Assembly: GCF_009858245.1 (NCBI RefSeq)
Contig: NZ_VMSB01000001.1
Location: 2,108,001 to 2,172,000 of the forward strand
DNA length: 64,000 bases
Direction of reading: 5' to 3'
Source: Ornithinibacter aureus
GTDB taxonomy: Bacteria > Actinomycetota > Actinomycetes > Actinomycetales > Dermatophilaceae
The notes under the pieces were generated by a model that had not been told where the DNA came from, did no database searches, and saw nothing but the letters and a program-made list of their open reading frames with translations. The position numbers and the translations under genes were made by a program. Positions 49,907-57,279 of the stretch are shown in pieces; within the stretch, counting starts at the first letter, position 1; each line of letters opens with the position of its first letter.

Positions 49907-49919
49907 GCGGGGTGTGGGG

Positions 49920-50831
49920 TCAGCGCAGGTGGGATCTCGGGTGGTGGATGAGGTCGGTCAGCAGGGCCACCGCCCGATCGGCCGCCTCGTCGGGGGTGCC
50001 GTCATCACGCACGAGCGCCGCCAGGTGCCGCACCGGTGCCGGCGGGGCCAGAGGAATGCGCACCACGGATGCCGGGAGGTCTCGCGCCGCGAGCCCCGGC
50101 AGCACCGACACCCCGATGCCGGCCTCGACGAACCGGATGGCGGTGTAGTGGTCCTGCGCCTGGACGGTGAAGCGGGGCCGGAAGCCCACGGCGTTGCAGT
50201 GCGCCACGACCATGCGGTGCCCGATCGAGCGCGGGTAGTCGTTGCTCACCCAGGTCTCGCGGCGCAGGTCCGACAGCGACACCGGGCCCTGACCGATGAG
50301 CGGGTGGCCCGCGGGCACGATGACGACGAACGGGTCCGTCGTCAGATCGATGCGCCGGTACCCCGATCGCACCGGGGTGTCCGGAGGGTCGATGACGAGG
50401 TCGATGTCGGGGCCGCGCCCGGTGCTCGACCCCCGCGCCTCGGCCTCGGTCAGCACCAGTTCGAGGACGAGGTCGGGGTACTCGTGGGTCAGCCGCTTGA
50501 CGAGCGCCGGCATCCACGCCGCCCCCGCCGAGGCGAAGTAGCCGATCGCGAGGCGACCCGAGCGTCCCTCGCGCAGGTCGGCAACGGCCTGGTCGAGCTC
50601 GCCCCACCGACTCATCACCTCATCGGTGCGCTCGACGAGGGCCAGCGCCGCCTCGGTCGGCACGATGCCGCGCCCGGCCCGGTGGAACAGGGTCAGGCCG
50701 GTCTCGCGCTGGAGCGCCGCGACGTGCTGGCTGACCGCCGACGACGTCAGCCCGAGGTTGTCGGCCGCGGCCTGGACCGAGCCACTCGCGACGACGGAAC
50801 GAAAGACCCTGAGGCGGTGGGGATCAAGCAT
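49920..50831 (-). CDS. LysR family transcriptional regulator
   Basis: A 303-residue LysR regulator. The N-terminal winged helix is LDPHRLRVFRSVVASGSVQAAADNLGLTSSAVSQHVAALQRETG (residues 2-45), with a periplasmic-binding-like effector domain from about 90 to 300. ATG 50831 is embedded in a 25-bp interrupted palindrome that continues into the divergent promoter. The divergently placed small gene at 50904 is the likely target, since LysR proteins usually control the gene transcribed away from them. The effector is unknown. It is separated from the MMPL gene by only 13 bp, in convergent orientation. Confidence 0.9.
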   Translation of the reverse strand: MLDPHRLRVFRSVVASGSVQAAADNLGLTSSAVSQHVAALQRETGLTLFHRAGRGIVPTEAALALVERTDEVMSRWGELDQAVADLREGRSGRLAIGYFASAGAAWMPALVKRLTHEYPDLVLELVLTEAEARGSSTGRGPDIDLVIDPPDTPVRSGYRRIDLTTDPFVVIVPAGHPLIGQGPVSLSDLRRETWVSNDYPRSIGHRMVVAHCNAVGFRPRFTVQAQDHYTAIRFVEAGIGVSVLPGLAARDLPASVVRIPLAPPAPVRHLAALVRDDGTPDEAADRAVALLTDLIHHPRSHLR

Positions 50832-50903
50832 GAAGCAATCTTAAGCGATACTTCATTACTGGTAAGTAAAGTCGCGTTGCGCTGAATGGTTTAACGATGC
50901 ATC
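50831..50903. promoter_or_regulatory. AT-rich divergent promoter with LysR box candidate
   Basis: This 73-bp region is clearly richer in A/T than its surroundings. TGAAG (50831-50835) and CTTCA (50851-50855) bound an interrupted dyad with AATCTTAAGCGAT in the centre, a size compatible with a LysR T-N11-A box. ATGCATCAT (50898-50906) is a second small repeat before the ORF at 50904. Confidence 0.5.
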
Positions 50904-51080
50904 ATGGACGACATGAACGCCGCATTCTTCTCCCTCGACAAGGCCCGCTCCCTCGCTTCCGCCCTCCGCACGAGCCGTCACCACGGCCGCGGCTGGACCG
51001 AGCACGTCGACCGCGACCTCGTTCGCGAGTCCCAGGAGCTCTACCTGCTCGCGCAGAGCCGCAGCCCTCGCATGTTCTGA
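50904..51080 (+). CDS. Small divergent ORF beside LysR, 58 residues
   Basis: An open frame from ATG 50904 (alternative ATG at 50913) to TGA at 51078-51080. The product starts MDDMNAAFFSLDKARSLASA and ends LLAQSRSPRMF; it is predicted mostly helical, with an amphipathic centre rich in Arg/His (SRHHGRGWTEHVDRDL) and no membrane segment. Codon use is GC-rich in third positions like the neighbours, which supports translation. It lies divergent to a LysR regulator across an AT-rich promoter. The family is not recognised and no function is proposed. Confidence 0.65.
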   Translation: MDDMNAAFFSLDKARSLASALRTSRHHGRGWTEHVDRDLVRESQELYLLAQSRSPRMF

Positions 51081-51148
51081 GCCGCCCCCCGGCAGCTCAC
51101 CCCGCGCACCGGCTGCACCCCAGCCTGCGCAGCACCATCACCTGACCC

Positions 51149-51862
51149 TCAGGCCATGACCTGGCGGAGGGTCAGCGTCGTTTCCGGACGAGCCGCCCGG
51201 AGCTCGGCGCGCTGCGCGAGGTAGAGCTCGGCGCAGGCCAGGGCGTCGACCAGCGCCTCGTGCGCGGGGTACACGGGCAGCCCGTGCCGCTCCCGCGCCG
51301 ACCACAACCGCAGCGCCCCCGGCTCGGGGTCCCTCTGCCCCCGGCCCGTGACGACCCGGTGCTCGAGGTCCAGGGTGTCGACGACGACGCAGGGCAGCGG
51401 CGCGCCCCAGAGCCGCTCGCACGCCCCCGAGAGGAAGGTCGTCTCGATCCGCGCGAAGTGTGCCAACAGCACCCGACCGGTGAGGGCGCCGAGAAGGCGC
51501 GCCACGGCATCCGCCATCGCCTCCCCGCCCGCGAGGGCGTCGTCGGTGAGGCCGTGGATGGTCGCACTGGACCCCACCCCGGCTCCCCCGGCCACGCCCA
51601 CCTGGTCGCGCACGACGACCCGCCCGGCGCCGCCGAGCACCACCGACCCTCCGTCGACGGGCACCCACCCGATCGACAGCACGCGGTCGACGCGTGGGTC
51701 GAGACCGGTGGTCTCGATGTCGACCGCGAGCAGCGGCAGCTCGTCCAGCGGCACCGACGGCGCCGGGAACGGCACGCCGAGGTAGTCGCGAAGCGGCCCC
51801 GGCGCGGCCGAGCGCAGCGCCCGCTGGCGCCGTTCGTCGGGGGTGCGCCGGAAGAGGCTCAC
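51149..51862 (-). CDS. DnaQ-like 3'-5' exonuclease
   Basis: A 237-residue exonuclease of the DEDDh family. Exo I is LLAVDIETTGLDPR, the middle Asp region is HGLTDDALAGGEAM, exo II has LLAHFARIETTFL, and exo III has His/Asp in YPAHEALVDALACAELYLA. It resembles DNA polymerase III epsilon-type exonucleases found next to CNMP/CBS/DUF294 proteins. GTG 51862 overlaps the stop of that upstream gene (GTGA), so the two are cotranscribed and probably act together, though the role of this pair is not established. Confidence 0.9.
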   Translation of the reverse strand: MSLFRRTPDERRQRALRSAAPGPLRDYLGVPFPAPSVPLDELPLLAVDIETTGLDPRVDRVLSIGWVPVDGGSVVLGGAGRVVVRDQVGVAGGAGVGSSATIHGLTDDALAGGEAMADAVARLLGALTGRVLLAHFARIETTFLSGACERLWGAPLPCVVVDTLDLEHRVVTGRGQRDPEPGALRLWSARERHGLPVYPAHEALVDALACAELYLAQRAELRAARPETTLTLRQVMA

Positions 51863-53730
51863 GAGATGTAGTGGGTCGGGTACCGATGTGCCAGAGCGGT
51901 TTGCGCCGCCCGGACGATGGCGAACGCCTCGCGCAGGTGGCGCTTGTCGAAGCTCGAGAGGTCATCGGGGGCGACGTGGTTGTCCGGCGGCAGCCCCGCC
52001 CGCACCTGGGCGGCCTGGTGACGCAGGCGGACGTACGAGATGAACTCGAACGCGTCCCGCAGGTCAGCGGCCCGGTCGTCGCCCAGGACCCCGGCCGCGT
52101 GTGCCGCGTCCAGCCGGGCCCGGGTGTTGACCGCCGGACTGCCGAGTGACAGGGCGTGCACCCGGGCCAGCTCGACCACCGCGCCGATGCCGCCGCGCTT
52201 GATGTCGAGGGTGTTCTCGTGGCTGCCCGCCTTCTCGAGCACGAACCCGCGGAAGAACCCCAGGGGCGGCTCGTTGGCGGTGGCCTGCTTCGCGAGGTGC
52301 GCCAGGAAGACCTTCGCGTCGGGGGATGCCGTGAGCACGTGACGCTGGAGCCTGGCCTCGAGCGTCGCGTCACCGTGCACGGGGCGCATGTCGAAGAAGA
52401 TGCTCGCGCCGAGGATGGCGTCGGGCACCGGTTCGGTGAGCCAGGACGTGAACTGCCGACGCCATGACGCAAGCGGTTGGCGCCAGCGCGGGTTGGTGGC
52501 CATGACGTCGCCGGTGCACCGGGGGTAGCCGCAGGCGGCGAGGTCGGCGGTCACCCGCTCTGCCAGCGCCGCGAACCACGGCTCGTGCTCGGGGAGCATG
52601 GCGTCGTCGATGATCATCGCCGTGTCCTGGTCGGCGGCCAGCGCCTGCTCGAGGCGTGCCCGCGAGCCGAGCGACACCCAGCAGTACGGCACGGGTGGCG
52701 GGCCGAGCTCGGCCTCGGCCAGGGCGAGAAGGCGACGCTCCACGGCATCCCCGACCGCCGTGACCACGCGGCCGATGTCGTCGGCCGAGGCGTCCTGCTC
52801 GACGAGCGAGAGCACCACCTGCGGCAGCCGGCTCGCGGCCCGGGCGACCCCCGCGACGTCGGCCTGCTTGGCGATGTCGCCCGCCAGGTACACGGGGTTG
52901 GACTGTTCGAGGCGCAGCAGGTCGGTCGTCGTGACGAGCCCGACGGGCTGGTCGTGGGCGTCGAGGATCGGCAGGTGGTGGATGTGCCGGCCGACCATTT
53001 CCAGGAGCACCTCGAAGGCGAGGGCGTCGGCGGAGCCGGTGACGGGGTCGGCGGTCATGACGTCGGCGACGGGGGTGGCGGGGTCGACGTCGACGGCGAG
53101 CACGCGGGTGCGCAGGTCACGGTCGGTGAGGATGCCGGCCAGGCGCCCGTCGCGGGTCACGAGCAGGGCGGACACCCGCTCGGTGGACATCAGGCGCGCC
53201 GCGTCGCGGACGCTGACGCGGGCATCGACGCCGATCGCCTCGCGCGCGATGAGGTCACGCACGGTGGTCTTGAGGATGGCCCCGCCGGTGCTCGACAGCT
53301 GCACCGAGGCGACCGCGCCGCTCATCCGGCTCGCGCGCTGGGCGTCGAAGAAGGCGTCGAACTCGGGCTGGTCGGCGCACAGGCGGTGGAAGTCGTCAGC
53401 GGGCAGGACGAGCGCGAGAGTGTCCTCCCGGGCCGTGACGTCGAAGGTCGACGGGTTGCCTTGGGTGAGGGTGATCGAGCCGAAGCAGGCGCCCTCGCCG
53501 CCCCGGTCGACCAGGGTGCCCTGCGGGTCGTGCACGTCGGCGGCGCCCGAGCGCACGATGTACAGGTGGTGGTTGTCGCGGCCCTTCTCGATGAGGCGGC
53601 TGCCGCGGCGGAAGTACTGCACCGTCATCCGTGCCGGGAGGCGGTCGAGGACGCTCTGCGGGAGAGCGTCGAAGGGCTCGTGACGCGCGAGGAAGTCGCG
53701 CGTCTCGGTCAGCTCGACATCGAGGGCCAT
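51859..53730 (-). CDS. CNMP-binding, CBS and DUF294 nucleotidyltransferase-like protein
   Basis: A 623-residue signalling protein with, in order, a cyclic-nucleotide-binding domain (about 10-130: FRRGSRLIEKGRDNHHLYIVRSG and GEGACFGSITL), two CBS domains (about 155-280: VSALLVTRDGRLAGILTDRDLRTR and HIHHLPILDAHDQPVGLVTTTDLLR), a DUF294 nucleotidyltransferase-like domain (about 320-460: SLGSRARLEQALAADQDTAMI) and a helical C-terminal substrate-binding domain (KRGGIGAVVELARVHALSLG). The order is that of the GlnD-like UTase-related regulators often encoded beside a DnaQ exonuclease, as here. ATG 53730 was used. A decayed copy of the first 130 residues lies at 55318-55669. Confidence 0.9.
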   Translation of the reverse strand: MALDVELTETRDFLARHEPFDALPQSVLDRLPARMTVQYFRRGSRLIEKGRDNHHLYIVRSGAADVHDPQGTLVDRGGEGACFGSITLTQGNPSTFDVTAREDTLALVLPADDFHRLCADQPEFDAFFDAQRASRMSGAVASVQLSSTGGAILKTTVRDLIAREAIGVDARVSVRDAARLMSTERVSALLVTRDGRLAGILTDRDLRTRVLAVDVDPATPVADVMTADPVTGSADALAFEVLLEMVGRHIHHLPILDAHDQPVGLVTTTDLLRLEQSNPVYLAGDIAKQADVAGVARAASRLPQVVLSLVEQDASADDIGRVVTAVGDAVERRLLALAEAELGPPPVPYCWVSLGSRARLEQALAADQDTAMIIDDAMLPEHEPWFAALAERVTADLAACGYPRCTGDVMATNPRWRQPLASWRRQFTSWLTEPVPDAILGASIFFDMRPVHGDATLEARLQRHVLTASPDAKVFLAHLAKQATANEPPLGFFRGFVLEKAGSHENTLDIKRGGIGAVVELARVHALSLGSPAVNTRARLDAAHAAGVLGDDRAADLRDAFEFISYVRLRHQAAQVRAGLPPDNHVAPDDLSSFDKRHLREAFAIVRAAQTALAHRYPTHYIS

Positions 53731-53907
53731 GTCGTCATCGTGGCAGCGCACCTCGGATGCCGGGCGCCCTCCGGTTCCGCTCTGCGACCAACGCGCGGGG
53801 GAACGCGCCGAGCGGCCTGCGACACCAGCGTGCGGTCACCTCCGCCCAGCAGTCCCCAGACACCACGAAGGGCTCTCCCAGATCCACGGCCGCCGAGACG
53901 ACTCGAC

Positions 53908-53985
53908 TTTGACATTGCGGGTTCCGCCATGTCAAAGTTATGAAATATGCAAGATTTAGGTTACGATTTATGCAAAGTTAGAGGG
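53908..53985 (+). promoter_or_regulatory. AT-rich promoter with a 29-bp palindrome before the ATPase gene
   Basis: TTTGACAT (53908-53915) and ATGTCAAA (53929-53936) flank GCGG-GTT-CCGC, a perfect dyad of 29 bp. It is followed by a stretch much poorer in GC than the rest of the window, with a possible -35 TTATGA (53938) and -10 TACGAT (53962) 18 bp apart, and direct repeats of TATGCAA (53946 and 53970). This looks like a controlled promoter of a foreign gene. Confidence 0.6.
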
Positions 53986-54015
53986 ATGGAGAATGGAAGC
54001 AGAAGGGTGCACTCG

Positions 54016-55281
54016 ATGACGGAAACGGCTGGTTACCGCAGGCGAGTGGTTGACCTTGAGCTTCGGGAGCGGCTGACGTCCATCGGCGCAGTGCTCATCG
54101 AAGGCCCCAAGGCATGCGGTAAGACCGCGACTGCCACTCAGGTGGCCGCGACGATGCACCGGCTCGATGTTGACCAAGCGGCCCGCAACACTGCCACCTA
54201 CGCCCCAGATGTGCTGCTGGACAGTCCAGGTCCGGTGTTGCTGGACGAGTGGCAGCGTGCTCCGGCCCTCTGGGATCACGTGCGGCGAGCCGTGGACGAC
54301 CGATCACCCGAGAAGGGGCTGTTCATCATGACGGGCTCCGCCACACCGCGCGACGACGTCAACCGGCATTCTGGCGCGGGTCGGATCGCCGTTGTCCAGA
54401 TGCGGCCCATGTCGCTCTGGGAGTCCGGCCACTCATCGGGTACGGCCTCGTTGGCCTCACTGATGGACGGGGGCCGCGTTGCTGGTCGCGATTCTGGCCC
54501 CTCCTTGCCCGACATCATCGACCGCATCTGCATCGGTGGCTGGCCGGCCCTCCTGGACGCCACCGCAACGGAGGCTGGTCGTTGGCTGCGGGACTACCTG
54601 AACCAGATCGTCCTCGTGGACATCCAGGAACTAGGCACGCGTCGCCGAGATCCGCAGAACATCCGCCGCCTGCTCACCTCCCTCGCACGGAACGTTGCGA
54701 CGTCGGCAAGGGTCACCGCACTGGCCAAGGATGTCGGCGGGGCTGATGGGCCGGTGGCGAGGGCCACCGTAGACGGATACCTCGATTCCCTCCACCGACT
54801 GCGACTGATCGAGAACTCGTCGGCGTGGGGACCGCACATGCGATCTGCGACGCCGCTGCAGGCCTCGCCCACGCGCTACTTCATCGATCCATCATTGGCG
54901 GTGGCGGCCCTTGGACAGGGCCCCCAGCAGTTGCTGAGGGATCTGAATGCGACCGGGTACCTCTTCGAGAATCTCGCGGTGCGCGACATGCGCGTGTACG
55001 CCCAGAGGCTTGGCGGCGAGGTGCACCACTGGCGAGACCAGAACCAGAACGAGGTGGACATCGTGGTCACGCTGCCGGACGGGCGGTGGGGCGCCTTCGA
55101 GGTGAAGATGAATCCCGAAGACGCCGACAAGGCCGCCGCGTCACTGCTGTCATTCTCCGAGAAGGTGGACCAGGCCAAAGCCGGTGCGCCCGTCGCACTG
55201 GGAGTCATCACCACCACGGGCTTCGCGTACCGGAGGGACGACGGCGTCAGCGTGCTGCCGATCGGAGCAATGGGGCCCTGA
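54016..55281 (+). CDS. AAA-family ATPase with C-terminal DUF4143
   Basis: A 421-residue ATPase. Residues 1-190 are the AAA_14 domain: Walker A is IEGPKACGKTATA (Lys 36, Thr 37) and Walker B is PVLLDEWQ (Asp 77, Glu 78), with sensor-like FIMTGSATPRDDV. Residues 200-421 are DUF4143, ending with NEVDIVVTLPDGRWGAFEVKM, where D...E-x-K resembles a PD-(D/E)XK nuclease core. ATG 54016 was chosen because it has a spaced GAAGGG ribosome site; in-frame ATGs at 53947 and 53986 lie in the promoter region or lack spacing. Such genes are frequently in mobile regions; the role is unproved. Base composition and the missing GGATGCCG motif point to transfer. Confidence 0.85.
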   Translation: MTETAGYRRRVVDLELRERLTSIGAVLIEGPKACGKTATATQVAATMHRLDVDQAARNTATYAPDVLLDSPGPVLLDEWQRAPALWDHVRRAVDDRSPEKGLFIMTGSATPRDDVNRHSGAGRIAVVQMRPMSLWESGHSSGTASLASLMDGGRVAGRDSGPSLPDIIDRICIGGWPALLDATATEAGRWLRDYLNQIVLVDIQELGTRRRDPQNIRRLLTSLARNVATSARVTALAKDVGGADGPVARATVDGYLDSLHRLRLIENSSAWGPHMRSATPLQASPTRYFIDPSLAVAALGQGPQQLLRDLNATGYLFENLAVRDMRVYAQRLGGEVHHWRDQNQNEVDIVVTLPDGRWGAFEVKMNPEDADKAAASLLSFSEKVDQAKAGAPVALGVITTTGFAYRRDDGVSVLPIGAMGP

Positions 55282-55317
55282 GGCGCCTCCGGCTGCACAG
55301 ACAGAGCCAAAGCTGCA

Positions 55318-55669
55318 CGGTGCCGGTGGAAGTCCTCGGCCGGCAGCACGAGCGCGAGGCAGTCCTCGAGGGCGGTCACCTCGAACGTCGAGTGTTGCCC
55401 TCGGTGAGCGTGATCGAGCCGAAGCACGCCCCTTCACCGCCGCGGTCGACGAGCGTGCCTTGAGGGTCGTGGACGTCGGCGGCGCCCGAGCGCAGGACGT
55501 ACAGGTGGTGGTTGTCGCGCCCCTTCTCGATGAGGCGGGTGCCGCGGCGGAAGTACTGCACGCTCATCCGCCCCGGGAGCCGGTCGAGCACGCCCTGCGG
55601 GAGCGCATCGAAGGGCTCGTGGCACGCGAGAAAGTCGCGCGTCTCGCTCAGCTCGACATCCAGGGCCAT
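55318..55669 (-). pseudogene. Decayed duplicate of the CNMP gene 5' end
   Basis: About 85% identical in DNA (by eye) to the 5' end of the gene at 51859-53730, including about 100 bp of upstream sequence (to about 55780). The open part encodes MALDVELSETRDFLACHEPF and FRRGTRLIEKGRDNHHLYVLRSG, then a one-base deletion near 55392 shifts the frame. The continuation TFEVTALEDCLALVLPAEDFH reads in another frame and stops matching near 55318. Everything after the cyclic-nucleotide domain is missing, so it cannot be functional. It lies in the same orientation as the intact copy with the ATPase gene between the two. Confidence 0.85.
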
Positions 55670-55823
55670 GCCGTCATCGTGGCAGCGCAGATCGGATGCC
55701 GGACGGCCGTCGGCAGCGGTGTGCGGCCAACGCGTCAGGGATCGCGCCGAACGGGCGTTGGCACTGGCGTGTCGTCACCGATCCATTCGGGAGTCCAGAG
55801 TTTGATTGTGAACGTCTGGGTGA

Positions 55824-57279
55824 GGGTGTCAAGTTGTCTGTGTAAGTGAGGTGGGTCACATGGGGTTAGAGGTAGGTGTTGATGCGGTCGGGGTAGACGA
55901 GGGCGAGCTCTCCGAGGGCTGCTTTCCAGCCTTGGATGACGGAGCCTTCGACGAGTTTGCCGGGGGCCTTTCGCGGGGTTCCCTTGGGCAGGCCGGCTTC
56001 CTTGGCGCGTTGCCGGGCACGTTTGTCCTCGATGGTGCGGATCGCGAGCCAGAGCAGCTTGATCGCTGCGGTGTCGCTGGGGAAGTGGCCGCGGTTCTTG
56101 ATGATCTTGCGCAGCTGGTAGTTCAACGACTCGATCGAGTTCGTGGTGTAGATGACCTTCCGCAAGGCCGGCCCGAACGCCAGGAACGGGGTGAACCGGT
56201 CCCAGGCGTTCTCCCACGACGCGACGGCGGCGGGGTACTTCTTACCGAGTTTGGAGTCCGCGAACGTGGCCAGGGCCATGAGCGCGGCGTCCTCGTTGGC
56301 TGCGGTGTAGATCGGGCGCAGCATCGCGGCGACGGCCTTGCGGTCGCTGTAGGACACGAACCGCATCGAGGCCCGGATCAGGTGCACCACACACGTTTGG
56401 ACCATCGCTTCACGCCAGGTGCCCTCGATGGCCTCGGGGAGCCCGGTCAGCCCGTCGCAGCACACGATCAGCACGTCCTTGACGCCGCGGTTGGCCAGCT
56501 CGGCGCACACCGACGCCCAGAACTTCGCGCCCTCGGCGGCTTGGACCCAGATGCCCAGGACGTGCTTGACCCCGTCCATGTCGACGCCGACGGCGATGTG
56601 CGCGGCCCGGTTGGTCACGTGCGCGCCGTCGCGGATCTTGACCACGAGGGCGTCGAGGTAGAGCACCGGGTAGAACGCCTCCAACGGGCGGGCCTGCCAC
56701 GCCTTGACCTCTTCGAGCACCGCGTCGGTGACGTTGGCGATCGTCTCGTGCGAGAGCTCGGTGCCCAGCGTGGACGCCAGGTGGTGCTGGATGTCGCGGA
56801 TCGTCATCCCGCCGGCGTACAGGCTGATGATCATGTCCTCGAGCCCGCCCAGGCGGCGGGCGCCCTTGGGCACCAGCGCGGAGGCGAACGTGGAGTTACG
56901 GTCCCGCGGCTGGTCCAAACCGATGTCACCAACCTCGGTGGACACCGTCTTCGGGGTGGTCCCGTTGCGCGAGTTGCCCGACCCCTTCCCGGCCGGGTCG
57001 CCCTTGTCGTACCCGAGGTGGCCAGTCAGCTCGGCCTCCATCCCCCGCTCGAGAACGGCCTTGATCATCTCCGGCAAGAACCCGCCCTCACCGGTCAGCG
57101 ACAGCCCACGCTCACCCGTCGCAGCCATCAACTGGTCCAGCATCTCGTCGGTAAACAACTCCCGACGCAACCGGCGAGCCTCAGGCTCGACAGCGTCCTT
57201 CTTCGCTTCCTTGGTCATGCTCACAATCAAACTCCTTCAGGTCGGCAACCCCCTCCCTTACACAGACCATCTGATACCC
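55824..57279 (-). mobile_element. IS256-family insertion sequence
   Basis: The element is about 1.46 kb. Its ends carry imperfect inverted repeats: GTGTCAAGTTGTCTGTGTAA (from 55826) and, at the other end in reverse, GTATCAGATGGTCTGTGTAA (from 57277 leftward), matching 21 of 27 bases over the longer span. One intact transposase fills it. No 8-9 bp target duplication is visible: the left flank ends GTCTGGGTGA and the right flank begins CCGGCAGCCG. The right end lies inside an RHS-like gene, and the left side is the CNMP duplicate. The exact ends are uncertain by a few bases. Confidence 0.85.
55866..57218 (-). CDS. IS256-family transposase
   Basis: A 450-residue DDE transposase of the Mutator/IS256 family. 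The three catalytic residues are Asp in VLYLDALVVKIRD, Asp in VLIVCCDGLTGLPEAI and Glu in IYTTNSIESLNYQLRK. The C-terminal LWLAIRTIEDKRARQRAKE is typical, and an N-terminal zinc-like or helix-turn-helix region (FLPEMIKAVLERGMEAELTGHLGYDKGD) recognises the ends. The frame is intact with no premature stop, so the element may still move. ATG 57218 was chosen; a TTG at 57230 is an alternative. Base use is GC-rich and similar to the host. Confidence 0.93.
   Translation of the reverse strand: MTKEAKKDAVEPEARRLRRELFTDEMLDQLMAATGERGLSLTGEGGFLPEMIKAVLERGMEAELTGHLGYDKGDPAGKGSGNSRNGTTPKTVSTEVGDIGLDQPRDRNSTFASALVPKGARRLGGLEDMIISLYAGGMTIRDIQHHLASTLGTELSHETIANVTDAVLEEVKAWQARPLEAFYPVLYLDALVVKIRDGAHVTNRAAHIAVGVDMDGVKHVLGIWVQAAEGAKFWASVCAELANRGVKDVLIVCCDGLTGLPEAIEGTWREAMVQTCVVHLIRASMRFVSYSDRKAVAAMLRPIYTAANEDAALMALATFADSKLGKKYPAAVASWENAWDRFTPFLAFGPALRKVIYTTNSIESLNYQLRKIIKNRGHFPSDTAAIKLLWLAIRTIEDKRARQRAKEAGLPKGTPRKAPGKLVEGSVIQGWKAALGELALVYPDRINTYL

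Noticed and set aside
55376-55669. A possible intact 97-residue CNMP protein
   Set aside because: It is a truncated, frameshifted copy of the neighbouring gene's start and lacks the end of the nucleotide-binding domain, so it is called a pseudogene.
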